Shown here piece after piece: positions 11,201 to 22,800 of a stretch of 64,000 nucleotides of DNA (position 1 is the first letter of the stretch; every line of letters begins with the position of its first letter). The DNA is from Zasmidium citrigriseum. Its lineage: Eukaryota; Ascomycota; Dothideomycetes; Mycosphaerellales; Mycosphaerellaceae. Both the position numbers and the translations under genes were made by a program. Where the stretch lies: positions 62,001 through 126,000 of the forward strand of contig NHNW01000032.1 in assembly GCA_002786025.1 (NCBI GenBank). The letters run 5' to 3'. The notes under the pieces are model-generated. The model did not search any database. It saw nothing but the letters and a program-made list of their open reading frames with translations, and had not been told where the DNA came from.

Positions 11201-11528
11201 TTGACAACGTGGATGCAACATCCGGTGTCTACTTGATAGCAAGCAGAGAGCAGTGTTGTCCTTGTGCAGCGAGAGGGTTTGGAGCGTCTTGAACGAGGGC
11301 TCGAGAAGCTTGAGAGTAGCTCTCGAGTTACTGTGGCTTCGTAATACGGATGATCGCTTCCTAATATTCCCAGGTTCATGTTACATCGTGAGGGATCTAG
11401 TCTGAGAAGAAGAAATTCGATACGGTTCCTGCTCCACCTTCATGCGTCGTTCCATCGTCACTTGCTCCAACTTTATCGTCCAACTCATCTGGTTTCTTTC
11501 ATCGAACGCGGACACCTCCAATATCCCA
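8232..11528. other. Gene-poor stretch
   Basis: No gene was recognised. From 8930 to 9070 the plus strand carries a degenerate run of TCTGGxCTCAxTTC units. A 15-bp minisatellite sits at 10048-10152. Plus-strand frames are open over several hundred bases (8461-8991, 8600-9388, 9118-9579) but have the Ser/Pro/Thr/His-rich composition of unselected C-rich DNA and no domain. Confidence 0.45.
10048..10152. repeat. 15-bp minisatellite, seven units
   Basis: Seven consecutive 15-bp units of the form CTCGGCCAGCAAGAC, with one to four changes each. Because 15 is a multiple of three, each strand encodes a five-residue repeat in every open frame. On the plus strand one frame gives QQDLS/QQDLG repeats and another gives TSASK-type repeats (with a TGA in the second unit). 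It is not inside a gene I can support. Confidence 0.8.
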
Positions 11529-13207
11529 TCACAACCGATACCGAAAATGATGATTCTCCCAATCCGTCAAATCATCAAAGCCCTCAAGTCCTTCTTGCAT
11601 CCCATCCGCCCTCTCTCCCTTCCGATCCCTACGCTTGTTACTCGACCAGCAAATCGCCCAGTACGCAGCCGTAAAAACAACCATAGCAGCATAAGCCCCC
11701 AACAACCCCTTGATAGCCGTCGGATACCGCGGCGCCTCATCATCGAGAAACAAATGCGGACCAGCAATATTCCCCGCACAGTAGAACGCGAAGAAGATCC
11801 CCAACACCGCCGCGCGTTTCGTGTGGCCCGCTGTGTGCACGCCGGGAAGCGTCCAGGAGAGGATGATAGGTGCGCCAAGGACGTTTTGCAGCCAGGCCAT
11901 TGCGGTCAATGTGAGGCGTTGGGAGATGGGGATTGTGAGGATGCCGATCAGACCGGCCATTCCTGGGAGACAGGAGAGGATGATTGCTGGACAGAGCCAG
12001 CCGTCGAATTTTGAGACGAAGCCGAACATGATGCATCCCACGATTTCGAAGGCTCCGCCGGGAGTTTGCATCAGACTTGCTCGGAGAGCGTCGTATCCGA
12101 AGCCTTTGATCAGCGCGGAGGCGAAGTTTGCGACGCCACCGTTGAGGATTCCGATTGCGGCCGCCATGAGCCAGAGGAGGTGGGACTTGGGGTCTATGAG
12201 GGCTTCGCGGAGTTGAGAGCGTTGGAAGGTGTGGGATTTGAGACCTATGCGGTTGTGGGAGACGCGCCAGACTGCGACGACTTTTTCGTAGTGCGTGAGC
12301 ATTTTGGCATTGTGCGGGCCGTCGGGGAGGTAGATAACGATCTGGGAGGATGTTAGAGAGGGGAGTTTTGGGAGGGCTTGAGGGACGTACGACTACGCCC
12401 CATGCAATTGTGAGGCAGCCCACGATCAGGTAGATAAGCTTCCAGTTTGGGATGATCAGGCCGTCGGCGTGTCCAGATCCGTAGGCCAGCAGAGCGCCAA
12501 TGATGGATGAGAAGCCATTGCATGCCAACCAGAAGCTCGATCTGAGACTTTGCTCCTCCTTCTCCCAAAACATAGATGTCAACAAGATGAAGGCCGGGCT
12601 AACGCATGCTTCCAGTCCGCCCAAGAAGAAGCGCACCGTGAAGAACCCGCCAAAGTTGAATACAGCTGCTTGCAACATGCAGACGCCGCCCCAGACGAAC
12701 AGCATGCATCCGATGAGTCTGCCGATGGGATATCGTTGCAGAGCTAGGTTCCAGGGATATGCGGCCAGCAGCCAGCCGAAGTTCAGGGCGGATGCAACCC
12801 ACGAATAGTCTGTACCGTCCATATTGGTATCCGCCTGTAATCCGTATGCGTTGCTGTAGTTCAGAGTCTGCTTGTCGAGAAAGCTGATCATGTACGTGCC
12901 GCACATCTGCATTGTAGTTGTCAGAAAGTTCGACGCACGTCGCAGCGGGAAGCGGTACCATGGGTAGCAGCAAGAAGTCTAACTTTCTTCTTACTTTGAC
13001 CGCATCCCTCTCTAGCTGAGTCTCATTGTACTGCTGCGACTCTTCGAAAAGCCGTCGTCCCAGCTCGTCTGGATCATGTTTCGTGCCTTTCAATCGCTGG
13101 ATAATGCCTTGTATCCCGCCGAGCTCTTCTGCTTGTCCGACTGCAACGTCGCTAGCTGGAGATGTAGGCGCAGCCTCAGACCAGGGCGCTTTCTCGGACT
13201 TGTCCAT
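11529..13207 (-). CDS. MFS transporter, Dal5/Tna1-like anion:cation symporter family
   Basis: Three exons (13207-12959, 12906-12391, 12341-11529) encode 525 residues. Introns of 52 and 49 nt have GTACCG/GTACGT donors, CTGAC/CTAAC branch points and CAG acceptors. Exon 1 gives a cytosolic N-terminus ending LDFLLLPM; exon 2 continues MCGTYMISFLDKQTLNYSNA, the typical TM1 of the Dal5 group (allantoate, nicotinate, pantothenate and related carboxylate uptake). Later features are SWVASALNFGWLLAAYPWNL and RFFLGGLEACVSPAFILLTS, the conserved loops of this family. Length is normal. Substrate cannot be told from sequence. It should sit in the plasma membrane with 12 helices. No metabolic gene neighbours it. 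Confidence 0.88.
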
Positions 13208-13448
13208 TGTATGCGTACAGGCCGATGATGGAGGAAGTGGAAGTGTTGAGGTTGAAAATACCGCCGATCTTTTGTTGATCCGTCAAACCCCGCATGAAGT
13301 CGAGATAGAGTGATAGGGCAAAGACGCCGTCGGCCGTGGATGCATGTTGCCGATCCTGGATCCACTCAAGGATGCGCCAAGTGATAACAGCTCCAATGAA
13401 GTATTGCGGATATGGATCTCGGTAGTACACCATGTGCACTCGCTCCAT
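13176..13448 (-). CDS. Unassigned open frame upstream of the transporter
   Basis: A 90-codon frame (MERVHMVYYRDPYPQYFIG...) overlaps the first bases of the Dal5-like gene in another frame. Its middle part looks protein-like, with balanced hydrophobic residues (LSLYLDFMRGLT, GGIFNLNTSTSSIIGL), but no domain is recognised. It may be an exon of an older or alternative transcript, part of the transporter's 5' leader, or chance. Confidence 0.25.
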   Translation of the reverse strand: MERVHMVYYRDPYPQYFIGAVITWRILEWIQDRQHASTADGVFALSLYLDFMRGLTDQQKIGGIFNLNTSTSSIIGLYAYNGQVRESALV

Positions 13449-13449
13449 G

Positions 13450-14960
13450 TGGTGATGGTTGAAGTTCTGCCGAGTGGATAGATGCGATGCACAGCAGTAT
13501 CACCTGGTTTTGTCTTTCACCGGGCTCTCCTGGTCACTTCTCGTTCCTGTAATGTTGCCAGCACAGCTTCACCACCCATATCTTCATCCTGCGTATCCGC
13601 GAGCGCAACGGCTCTGGCCGAGCATCCACTTCTCTTAAGTCCATGGTCGTGAACAGACGGCGTTGGGTTCTCGTTCTCGAGGTTGATCGATCGAGAGATT
13701 GAAGGTGTCGTTGTTGGCCTGGCTGTTTCGTGTTCTAAGGAGATTGGTGCTGGACCGATGCAGTTGCTGCCGTCTTGGTCGTGCTATGTCGAGGAGGAGA
13801 CCATAAGATTTGGCCGGGGGCTTGGAGCAACGAAGAATCTTGCGGCTCGAGTGATGGAGGGCCTGCCTTGAGGAAGGAGTGGGTACGTCGCTGGCGCTTC
13901 AGGAGAGCAGTTCGACCAAACCCGCCCTGGCGCACACCGGCAGTCCTGATTCGAGGCAATTGATCAAAGGGCCAAGCAACATGACTTTGGTGCAGGCTCT
14001 TGCAGTCCAGAGGAGATAGTTCCTGGTAGTGGTCACGTTGCCGCCTCCAAGATTGCGTTCTGTCAAAGGCCGCAGAAGAAGATGCAGCAGGGCGATTCCT
14101 TGCAACCTGGATTCGCGCGACTCGAATGTCGAAGACGACGATGTCGATGCCGATGATAGGACGCGACTGGATCGAAGAAGGGGGTCGCGCACACGCAAGA
14201 GAGTCGAGTATGTCGCCGGCGTTGTTGTGGAAGAGATGTCGTCCACCAGACTCCCCAAGCTTCACCACAAGTCGGCCGAACCCCGGCAGCGCGCCTCAGT
14301 TTACCTATATATATCCTCCACAAACCCAATCAGCATACCTTCGGGGACTCATCAGGTACGTACAAAATTCTTTCTCATTTGGCTTAACGGTTTCGGCGCA
14401 CAGGCGGGCAGGCAGGCAAAAGGTAAGTATCAAGGTGAGTATGACAAGTAAAACCTTCCTCGACTGGGTTTTCTTGGCTGTCCGGTTTGGCACCCGGACG
14501 GTTTCTTTTGCTGTTTTTGCAGAGGTTCGGGTTCGAGCCTGGGTGGGGAGCGGAGTTTGGTTTTTGCGCTGGAGGTGTGTGGTTGGTGAAAGGGGTATAA
14601 GGGATGGGTTTTTTGATGGGGTCAACGATTTTGTTTTTGATCTAGTATCTATCATCATTCGCCTGCACCGTGAAGATGAGTATCTCGTTCGTGTGGTGTT
14701 GGAGGTGATGAAGTCCTTGTTTTGATTTTCGTTTCATGACTGAGCATTTCGACTTCCGCGCTGTTTGAAGCCGACATCCACCACCAACCACCACCCATTG
14801 AACCGTCGCTACCTTCAACACCTCTCGTCATCTCATTATGATAAGGACCCCATCCTCACGAGTTCCATCGCCATTGCGCTGTCTCCTCCTCAGTCATAGC
14901 ATCGGGATGTTCTCCTGCTTCGCGCGAATCTGCTAGCTGCCCGCTTTCCCTCGAACAACT
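13450..14960. other. No gene recognised
   Basis: Overlapping open frames on both strands without domain similarity. The plus strand has a TATATATATCC run near 14308 that could be a core promoter for the weak open frames further on, but no gene follows that I can support. Confidence 0.35.
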
Positions 14961-15647
14961 TTGACGCAGCAGCACTCCAACGGCGGCAATCGAACCACAT
15001 CCATGCAAAAGTACTTCATGTTGAATGACGGAGAATACTCAGCGCAGCGCAGACACATCCGCCGTGACGACATGGGCTCGACCCGACGCCTCATCCAAAT
15101 CATCCTCGCGCCGAGCCAGATACATCTACACATCGCTTGTCATATTCCACCCACCGCGCGTGAATGGCGGCCAATGATTCATGCAACGCCGAATCTGGAT
15201 TCGTTGAACAGGCGCCGCAGCACTTCGCATACCACTGCACCAACGACAACAGGCAGCACAGGAATGGCTGGCGGGCTGGCGGAAGAGGTCGAGAGCATGA
15301 GAGCCGCTATCACTAAGCGCTTAGACAAGACCAACAAGACCTCGTCCGCCAAAGTCGAATGATATCCTCCCTTGACCGATGCCGAAGTCGATGCCATGAT
15401 CGATGCCATGCCATTCCAAGACCTGGCCAGCCTCCGCCGCCGCGTGACTCAAGCGCAAAACTCATCGGGGACGCGGACACCAGAAGGTAAACAAGACTCG
15501 ACATTGTCAATCATGATGGCCGACACATGGTTCCCGCTTCAACACCAAGGGTCTGCGGACATCAAAGAGCTGGGCGTCAATCTCGACTTGCAGCGTTCAA
15601 GCATACCACACTCCTTCACCTACAAGCAGCCCGATTACCATGGGTGA
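14961..15647 (+). pseudogene. Possible broken coding region with in-frame stop
   Basis: One plus-strand frame is open from about 14961 to 15355, meets TGA, and continues open in the same frame to 15647. Downstream of the stop the peptide LTDAEVDAMIDAMPFQDLAS is amphipathic and looks like real helix-forming sequence, as does GGLAEEVESMRAAITKRLDK before it. This points to a gene broken by a stop codon, or to two exons whose splice sites I could not place. No family recognised. Confidence 0.3.
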
Positions 15648-16440
15648 CATCGCGAGATTCCAAGCGCTCGCAAGGGTGACACTCGCGTCTTCGCTGAGTT
15701 GAAAGACTCGCCAGCCACTTAGGTTGGCGGTGTCCGTCGAACTACATGCTGCTCAACAGGCAGCCAACACGAAGCACGAGGGCGTGGAGGCCGAGCAAGG
15801 AGATGCCTCTGCGACGAGGAAGATTACGAGTGAGAAGAGTCAGAAAAAGCAAAAGCCGATGCTGGAGGCTTGCAGTCAAGATTGGGTTGGAAAGACTTTG
15901 GTACACCCAAATTTTGGAAAGCTTCTTTCGACAGCACCCTCGAGGGGATGATCTGGCTTGGAACGGACGAGATGGATTCGCAGGACATGCGGAAAAGGAG
16001 GACCAAGGGAGGCATCGTGGACAACCTCGAGAAGAGGCCTCAGGGCTGATTTTGCTCCACTCTTGGCCTGACTACACAGGTATCGTCATGATGAACGGGA
16101 CACGCGAAGCCACGAGCCTCGACTGGAAGCTCGACCAATAATGCGGCCACCTTCGCTTGAGGAGAGATCATCGAGTGCCTGGATAGATGGAACCGAATTG
16201 CTACAGCACAAGCCGCTTAATCCATCAGCGAGGCGTCCCTAACGACCGAGACGCGACGATTGTGCTATCTTTGGCTGTAGGATGGTCCCCAGAGGTCTGT
16301 TCGCGTCGAATTGGGGCAGTACTCAACGGTATCCGGATCTTACGAAGCTGTTGGCTGGCTTGGACCGATCAGCGACGGGCCAGAGCTGAAGCTCACGATC
16401 GACATCGGAGACTGCCATGACCGTGAACTTCGTGCTCAAC

Positions 16441-16799
16441 TTAGGCTCCTTCAAAAGATCCCTTAGTAGAACGATCTACGACACGTTTCAAGAGTGCGAC
16501 AAGAGCTTCCACGGCTTCCAACATCTGCACGCAGGAGTCGCCGTGGACGGATGGCATACCGTCTGAAAGGATGGCCTTCGCGTGATGCAGCAGGGGCATC
16601 GTTGCATTCTCATGGCTGTCGGATATGCAGAAGTCGAGGATGAGGTACTCCTTGGGATATGGGCGACTTTTGGTCGGACTTGAAGTGGTCTGTCTGAATG
16701 CGGCGACAGATCCAGATCCCAATTCTTTCGAATGACGATTGGCATGGGAACGTTTCCAATCATGATCATCTCGACGATATTATGCAGCAGAGTCTGCAC
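16441..16799 (-). pseudogene. Possible frameshifted coding region
   Basis: On the minus strand a frame starting MQTLLHNIVEMIMIGNVPMP (from 16799) looks protein-like up to about 16720. The protein-like character then moves to another frame, reading YPKEYLILDFCISDSHENAT and continuing as helical sequence (MLEAVEALVALLKRVVDRST) to the stop at 16441. No intron explains the change, so a frameshift is the simplest reading. Family unknown. Confidence 0.3.
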
Positions 16800-17039
16800 A
16801 CTGCATGCTTTGTGCTGGGCCTTTACACTCTCCTTCCGAGCGGCCCGATTTGAGCTTTACTTACGGCACCAATGCCACAACGATTTATGCCGCACCACAT
16901 GTGATCTTCCCTCACCACCTATACCAAAGCTATATGCGAGCATCGCATCGTCTGTGGGGTTCTGCACTTTCCCCGTGGCGACGCGTTCCACATGGGAAAG
17001 GAGTTGTTTGCTTGGCTATGTGACAAGCATCGACTGCGT

Positions 17040-17285
17040 AGTTCACATATAGCGCTGGGAACCACAAATAACGCACAAAACAAACAATGTTCACATAGAC
17101 GACGCAATCCAGCAAAAATCTCCCATGAGGTCACCGTGCTCCCATTCCCGTGCGCATTGCATCGTTCACATACGCTGCTATACTCCACATGTGGAGCGGA
17201 AGACAAACAGTCTGCACATAGACGACGCAATATAGCAGACATCTCTTGTGAAGTCACCGTACTCCCAAGATCCTCGCGGTCGATA
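17040..17285. repeat. Two tandem units of about 123 bp
   Basis: The block 17040-17162 is repeated at 17163-17285. The best matched part is 17089-17144 against 17212-17268 (CATAGACGACGCAAT, then GTCACCGT). A weaker third copy may precede them around 16930-17039. Read on the minus strand, a 214-codon open frame (17563-16919) crosses the units and encodes a cysteine-rich repeat containing RRLC-x2-CL and GNGSTVTS or GSTVTS. Whether that frame is translated is not clear. Confidence 0.65.
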
Positions 17286-18318
17286 CAGCCATTCCCAAAG
17301 TGTATGCACCGTGCTTTCCCAAATTCCATCCCCGCAATCTGATTGGCCGCCTGCCCAAGCCCTGCCGCACAAAACACCCTTCCTCCATCCAACTTGCTCC
17401 TCTTCTTCTTCCAACAACAACACGACACAACTTGCCCCCGACTAAACCCCCTCGGGCTTGCCCCCGGGCGGCGCTTTGGCGCCTCTTTCGCCCCGGCGGC
17501 GACAACAGCGGTTGTAAGTTGATTCCTTACTGCTGGCCTCACTCGAGAGGTCGCAGCCCTCACCTCATCACCTTCAACCCCTTCAATATCCCTATCACTT
17601 CGCGAGCGACTGGGCCATCAGTCGACGGCCTGAGGCCTTCTAGATGGAGACGACTCGCGGGGATCGGATCGATCTGGATGATGGACTTGTCACCGAACAA
17701 GGCCTCACTTCACCGGCTTCACGACCTTCAACAGCTGGACCGCGACCAGTACGACTACGTCTTCCTTCACCTCCCGCCATCGAACGGCAGAATCGAAGAG
17801 GAGAGCATCTTTTCACAGACCACCAACTGCAACGGCGGCACGTCAAGACTCGGGCTTCACACACATATCCTGCCTTCACCTCGGTCGGCAACAACATGTG
17901 CTGCAACGATCCTGCATCTTCAACAGAGGGCTCACCAGCACCGAGCAACCCCCTTCTCGCAAGAAAAGACGACCATCATCGACAGCACAACTCATCCATC
18001 CGACGGACACGTAGCACGCGAGGACAACCTGCTCATCGCCTCACTCTGACCTGAAGATACCTTCCTCAGACCTCTCTGGCTTCACTCATTACACCTTATC
18101 AGACGCACTCGTTCCAACCACATGCGATGAGCGAACGCTGACATCCATCACAGGCTGGCTGGTCCAGTGGCCGTCCTCTGCGCTGCTGCGCACGCAGGGG
18201 TGTCGTCGTCGGGGTGTGAGATGGATTTTTGACTTGTTGTGAGTAAGACGCAATCCAGATACATCAACCCTTACTGACACCTTTAATCAGTTTTGCGCGC
18301 GGCGCATTGTCGCTGCCC

Positions 18319-19177
18319 ATGGAAGAGAGGGGCCGTTATGGACGTCACATTGTGGCGGAAGGTACGTGTCAACGACAGCTCACTCGACTATTCACTGACT
18401 TGTGCTGTTACAGTCCGTCGTCTCCTTCCAAAGACCAGCCGTGCGCGCGAGGCGGCATCCAACACGCCAGACGGCTCTCGCCCTCGTTCCACGAGCTTCC
18501 GCCCACGAGGCATGGCGCTGTTCCTGGCGACTGAGAAAGACTGCGTGACGGAGAACGGCGAGACGCAAGAGTGCGTCAGCTCCCGCATCTGGCCAGTCAA
18601 CAACGACATCGAACAGCACAAGCGCCTCTACGCCCAAGACCTCGACGACCAGCGCAAGAGAAAGGAGCAGCGCGAGTTCGACGACCGGGATATGCGGATG
18701 CACCTGGGCCTACCACCGGTTTCAGAGAACAAGGTCAAGCCAGGCTTTGGTGGCAAGGAGTTCACCGATAACTTTGGCACCGTGCTTGGCCTGCCAACGG
18801 TCTTCTGCCCAGGTTGTCAGGAGAAGCGGTACAAGGAGTACAAGAGCAAGGGCGGCTGGCCACTCGACTACGACATCGAGGAGCACAAGCGCCTTTACGC
18901 CCAAGACCTCGACGACCAACACTCGATGAAGAAGCAGTGCCAGTTCGACGACCAGGTCGAGGCTTGCTGCTGTGCTAGGAGAACAAGATCAAGCCTAGAC
19001 CCGAGACCCTTCAACGACGACTTCGGCACCGACCACCATATTCTGGCAAGGCTAGGAGGAGAAGCGGGACAAGGAGTACAAGAGAGGAGGAGACGAGGCT
19101 GCATCGCACGCAGCTTGCAGCAGAAGACGCATTCTCGCTTGAGCAGAGGGTGGCTGAGCGGCTCAGGGGAGCGGTGA
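18319..19177 (+). CDS. Hypothetical protein with a duplicated, partly decayed internal unit
   Basis: Exon 18319-18361 (MEERGRYGRHIVAE) joins exon 18414-19177 across a 52-nt intron with GTACGT donor, CTGAC branch and TTACAG acceptor, giving 268 residues. The body has two copies of one unit: DIEQHKRLYAQDLDDQ and DIEEHKRLYAQDLDDQ, followed in the first copy by KEFTDNFGTVLGLP and FCPGCQEKRYKEYKSKGGW. In the second copy the DNA still resembles the first, but small indels shift the frame after QFDDQ, so the second CPGC and EKRYKEY parts are lost and the C-terminus is read out of frame. The intact unit may bind metal through CPGC. Family not recognised. Confidence 0.55.
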
Positions 19178-19573
19178 GCTGATGACATCGCCCTCTTCTC
19201 TGGGAGAGCGTTTGGGGCCAGACAGCTTCAACTTGGTATTGAATGGATGGAATTGCCCTGCCACTTGTTCTCCGCCTTGCTCCTGATTGACGTCTCCTTG
19301 ATCGATATGCTCTGCCTCAACGCTTCCTCCAACTTTGTCTTCAAAACGCTGTCGATGGTATTTCGGTGTAGTTTTAAGCTCACTGCTGCCCTGAGCTTCG
19401 TGCTGGTGAAGTCGTTTGTTGCCGGCTCAAACGCCCTACACCTAACCTCACCTTCCAACGACTTCACCCAAATCTCCGTCTTCATCTCCCCAACATCATC
19501 CGAGTCTACGCATTCAAACGCTGCCATCAACCCTCCTCAAACCCATCAAGACCAACGGAGATCAATCGCAAAA

Positions 19574-19861
19574 ATGCCCCCACCTCGCCGAAACGTTGCG
19601 CCTCTCGACGCCGAGCATCACGGCCGCCTTCGCGCCTACAGACTCTCGTTCAATCCCTCCACACCGCGCAGAACATCGACCGGCATCCCACCAGATCGCA
19701 CAAGGACCGAGCCGATCGAAGCACCACAAGAGCATCAGCAACGCAAGCGGCGGTGGGGATTCTTGCGGCTGCTTTGCTGCACATCCCCACGAGAGTCTGT
19801 CGAAGCGTGCCGTCCAGTCGAGTTGCAGAGTGCTACAGCAAGGACCGAAGCGCGGAGATAA
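19574..19861 (+). CDS. Small basic hypothetical protein
   Basis: A frame of 95 codons starts at an ATG in good context (CGCAAAAATGCC) and reads MPPPRRNVAPLDAEHHGRL. It is Arg- and Pro-rich with one WGFLRLLCC hydrophobic patch near residue 57. The same frame is open upstream to an ATG at 19247 with a hydrophobic N-terminus, which would make a 204-residue protein; the shorter start was preferred because the upstream part has a composition like untranslated leader. Function unknown and coding not certain. Confidence 0.35.
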   Translation: MPPPRRNVAPLDAEHHGRLRAYRLSFNPSTPRRTSTGIPPDRTRTEPIEAPQEHQQRKRRWGFLRLLCCTSPRESVEACRPVELQSATARTEARR

Positions 19862-22800
19862 GAGCAGAAGACCTCGACAGCAGATTAGCAGCATGTAAGG
19901 CGCCCAGCGGCCGTCGTGTACCTTGCGCATGCGCTTCATCGCCGTACCGGCATGGGTTGATCGGCTGCTGCGATGCGGACTGGAGATCAAGAGCAGAGAC
20001 AGTGGAGAGCTGGAAAGATATCGACTCGAAGAAGACCCTGAAATGGCATGTTCCGTGGATGTTTGCTATGAGAGAGGCTTAGAAGGATTCAGCTGCTTGC
20101 ACAAGGGACTCGAGGGGCATGTGTATGTTTGCTATAGAAATGAAAGCTACTGAAGCTCGAGTCTTTCATCTGAGCCTTGCGGAGTCTTCCGAGTATCTTG
20201 GGGCTGGGGTTTATATCTTTCTCCGGGCGGAGTGTGGGTTTCTAGATCCAGACAGCCTACGGCATGCAGCAACCCCAACTCCGGCCACATCCTTCGCTGT
20301 CCGACGGGAGGCCGTGAGGTAGAAGATGTCGTGGTGCTCACCACAACTAGTACAGGGATAAGGTGCCTCTCATGTCTCCATCTGCTACGTGTACCGTTGT
20401 TGGTGCGATGGAAGCTCACGGCTTCACGAAGCCTCTCGTATGCGGAAGCCTACTGTTCGACACTGGGCGCGATAATGTGTATATATAAGGATCGTACCTC
20501 GAGGATATGGATGAAGATAGGCTTGGGACCGCTTCCACCTCACGACCGAAGCAGAGAGACAGCACCTCACAGTGCATAATGCAAGCACACGGCCCACTTC
20601 AACAATAGCCTCGATACAATACGATATCGTTGGCCTCGACGAAGCGTCCCTAGACCTCCTCGTCCAGCTCGAGAGCTGGACCCTTGGCGTCGCACATAGT
20701 AGAGTGTGCAGGGTCCATGTAGTTGACGATGGTTACGTCGGGGTAAGAGACAGACAGAGATTTTCGAAAAGTACCTCCAATCCAGACCCTTGACTCGGCT
20801 GCTTCCGCAATGTTTACTCCAAGATCCCTTTCAAATGTTTTTAGAAGCTCGAACAAAGCCTCTAGCTTCAGCTGCCCCCTATCTCATCTCCTGAAAGGAG
20901 ATGAATCTCTACTACGCTTCTGAAGCTCGACAGCTTAGACAGAGATTTCCATAGCCTAGGATACTTAAGGCCTCTACCTTCGCCGCTATGTTCTACTCGG
21001 CAAGAGGCAAGGAGTTCACCGACAACAGGTGCAAGGCTCAAAGAGTAACGACAAGGACTGTCTGGGACGGGGTATGTCGTACGGCGGTAGGTGCGGCAGT
21101 CGAGGCGTAGAGCGGGCGCTACGGTGGAGATACTACTACTATAGAGCGCTTAGGGAGGTAAAGAGGAGGTGAGGCCTTTACGTTTGCTACTTTTGAATAA
21201 GTAGTAGCTGAACAGGGGGCTTACAAGGAGCTGCTTTACCGGATCTACTACGTATTCTAGAGGAGAGCTCGATGAGTACAGCCTCTACCATGCGCCGAGA
21301 ACGCAGTCCTTTGGATTCGTATAGCGCACAGTAAGGAAAGACGTTTGCTTCCGTAGCCTTCTCCACTGTACGCCATGACTGCAGCCGTGGTTTATTATGT
21401 CCAGGTGAGAGTCTCTTACGACATACGTATTGCACAATGTGTTTCGCTACTTAATGATCGTGGTATTGCCCTAGGAAGCTCAACCCGTTCGAGACGTTGC
21501 GCTAATCGCTTCCATCTACGAGTCGCGAGAGCGGCTGCCCTATACTGTTCTCGAAACAGCTGGAGGCGGTCCAGCAACGAAGCAGCCGACGGTACGCTTC
21601 AGTGACAGATCCCTCTCGCGACCATCTCGTCTTTCCAGGAGTACATCGGGATTGTCCCTTTGGATGCAAACGTAGCAGAGTCGATGACCAAGGCCATTAA
21701 AGCTCTCCGGGGGAAGTATGAGCTTGACGTTTCCTGCTCCAGGTCCGCTTTAGATGAGTGATCGCAAATTAACAGATAAGACAATCGGTCGTCGTCGTGA
21801 ACATGTCTTTGCATCGTCCCGTTGCTTTCTCTCCAGCACCATGTAGCTCATGAAGTCGACAGACCAACAGTGTACCTCAGACTTCGTGCAACGTAAAGAG
21901 TTGTACACTGGTTCTCAAGATCCTCTTTGTTCCGGGTTGCCGCACAGGTGGCAGGGCAGCTTGCAGCTGCGGTATCTTCGGCCATGACTGTGCTTAGAGC
22001 AGGAAGCGTATAGCCAGCAAATGTTGCTGAGGATTCGTTCGGTTTCGTCGCATTTCTTGTGTCGTGATCAACTTCTGTCGTTTTGGCTGCTGCCTGCGAT
22101 ACAACCAACGTTGCGAAAGAGCAGTGTCCATGCTCAGGCATACGCAATTGTCGATTGGATGGTCGATCAATGCAAAGGAGCCATGACTCCATCAAATGGT
22201 CATGGACGTCAACGCCTATCCATGTAGACCGGAGAGTCCGAAGGCCGGCATATTGCTTGGACTAACGCAATGTGGTATCGATGATCCCAGCGCTCGTTGC
22301 GGTGACTCCCAGCAACGCCGATTCTTGGATCGACAAGCCCAAGACTCGGTCATGCCGGCTCCTTTCAGTGGAAATCAATGGAGCGAGATGCACGGAGCAA
22401 ATGACTAGAGAAACACATGCGGATCGATGAAAGCATGTCCATGCAGAGTGGCCTCTTGCGTATGTGAAATGCATGGTTAGAGGGGCCGGCACATACCGGT
22501 CTCCCTTCGATCTGGAGCTCAGTTTTCCAAGTCGATAGAACGCCAGCGATAGAAGATGCACTTGGACAGCCGGCCTTCAAGATATCATTCTATGATGTAT
22601 TGAAGACATCCGCTTGCTTCAATCGTCGATGCCTCAGCGGATGCTCGCCAACCAGGCATGCTCAAAGAAAATTGGTTTCTCCATGCTCGAGCATGTCACG
22701 ATGCTTTGCGGAAGATGTCTACGGCCAGCGCAAGATCGAAATGTCGCGCTCGTCCAACCGAGATGCACGGGCAGGAAAGGCTTCTTACCTTTCTTCTGGT

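Noticed and set aside
14515..14560. A tRNA-like B box (GGTTCGAGCC) on the plus strand
   Set aside because: No matching A box, anticodon arm or acceptor stem could be built around it.
20930..21600. A transposon gene
   Set aside because: TA-rich and stop-rich as in decayed repeats, but no transposase, reverse transcriptase or terminal repeat could be recognised.
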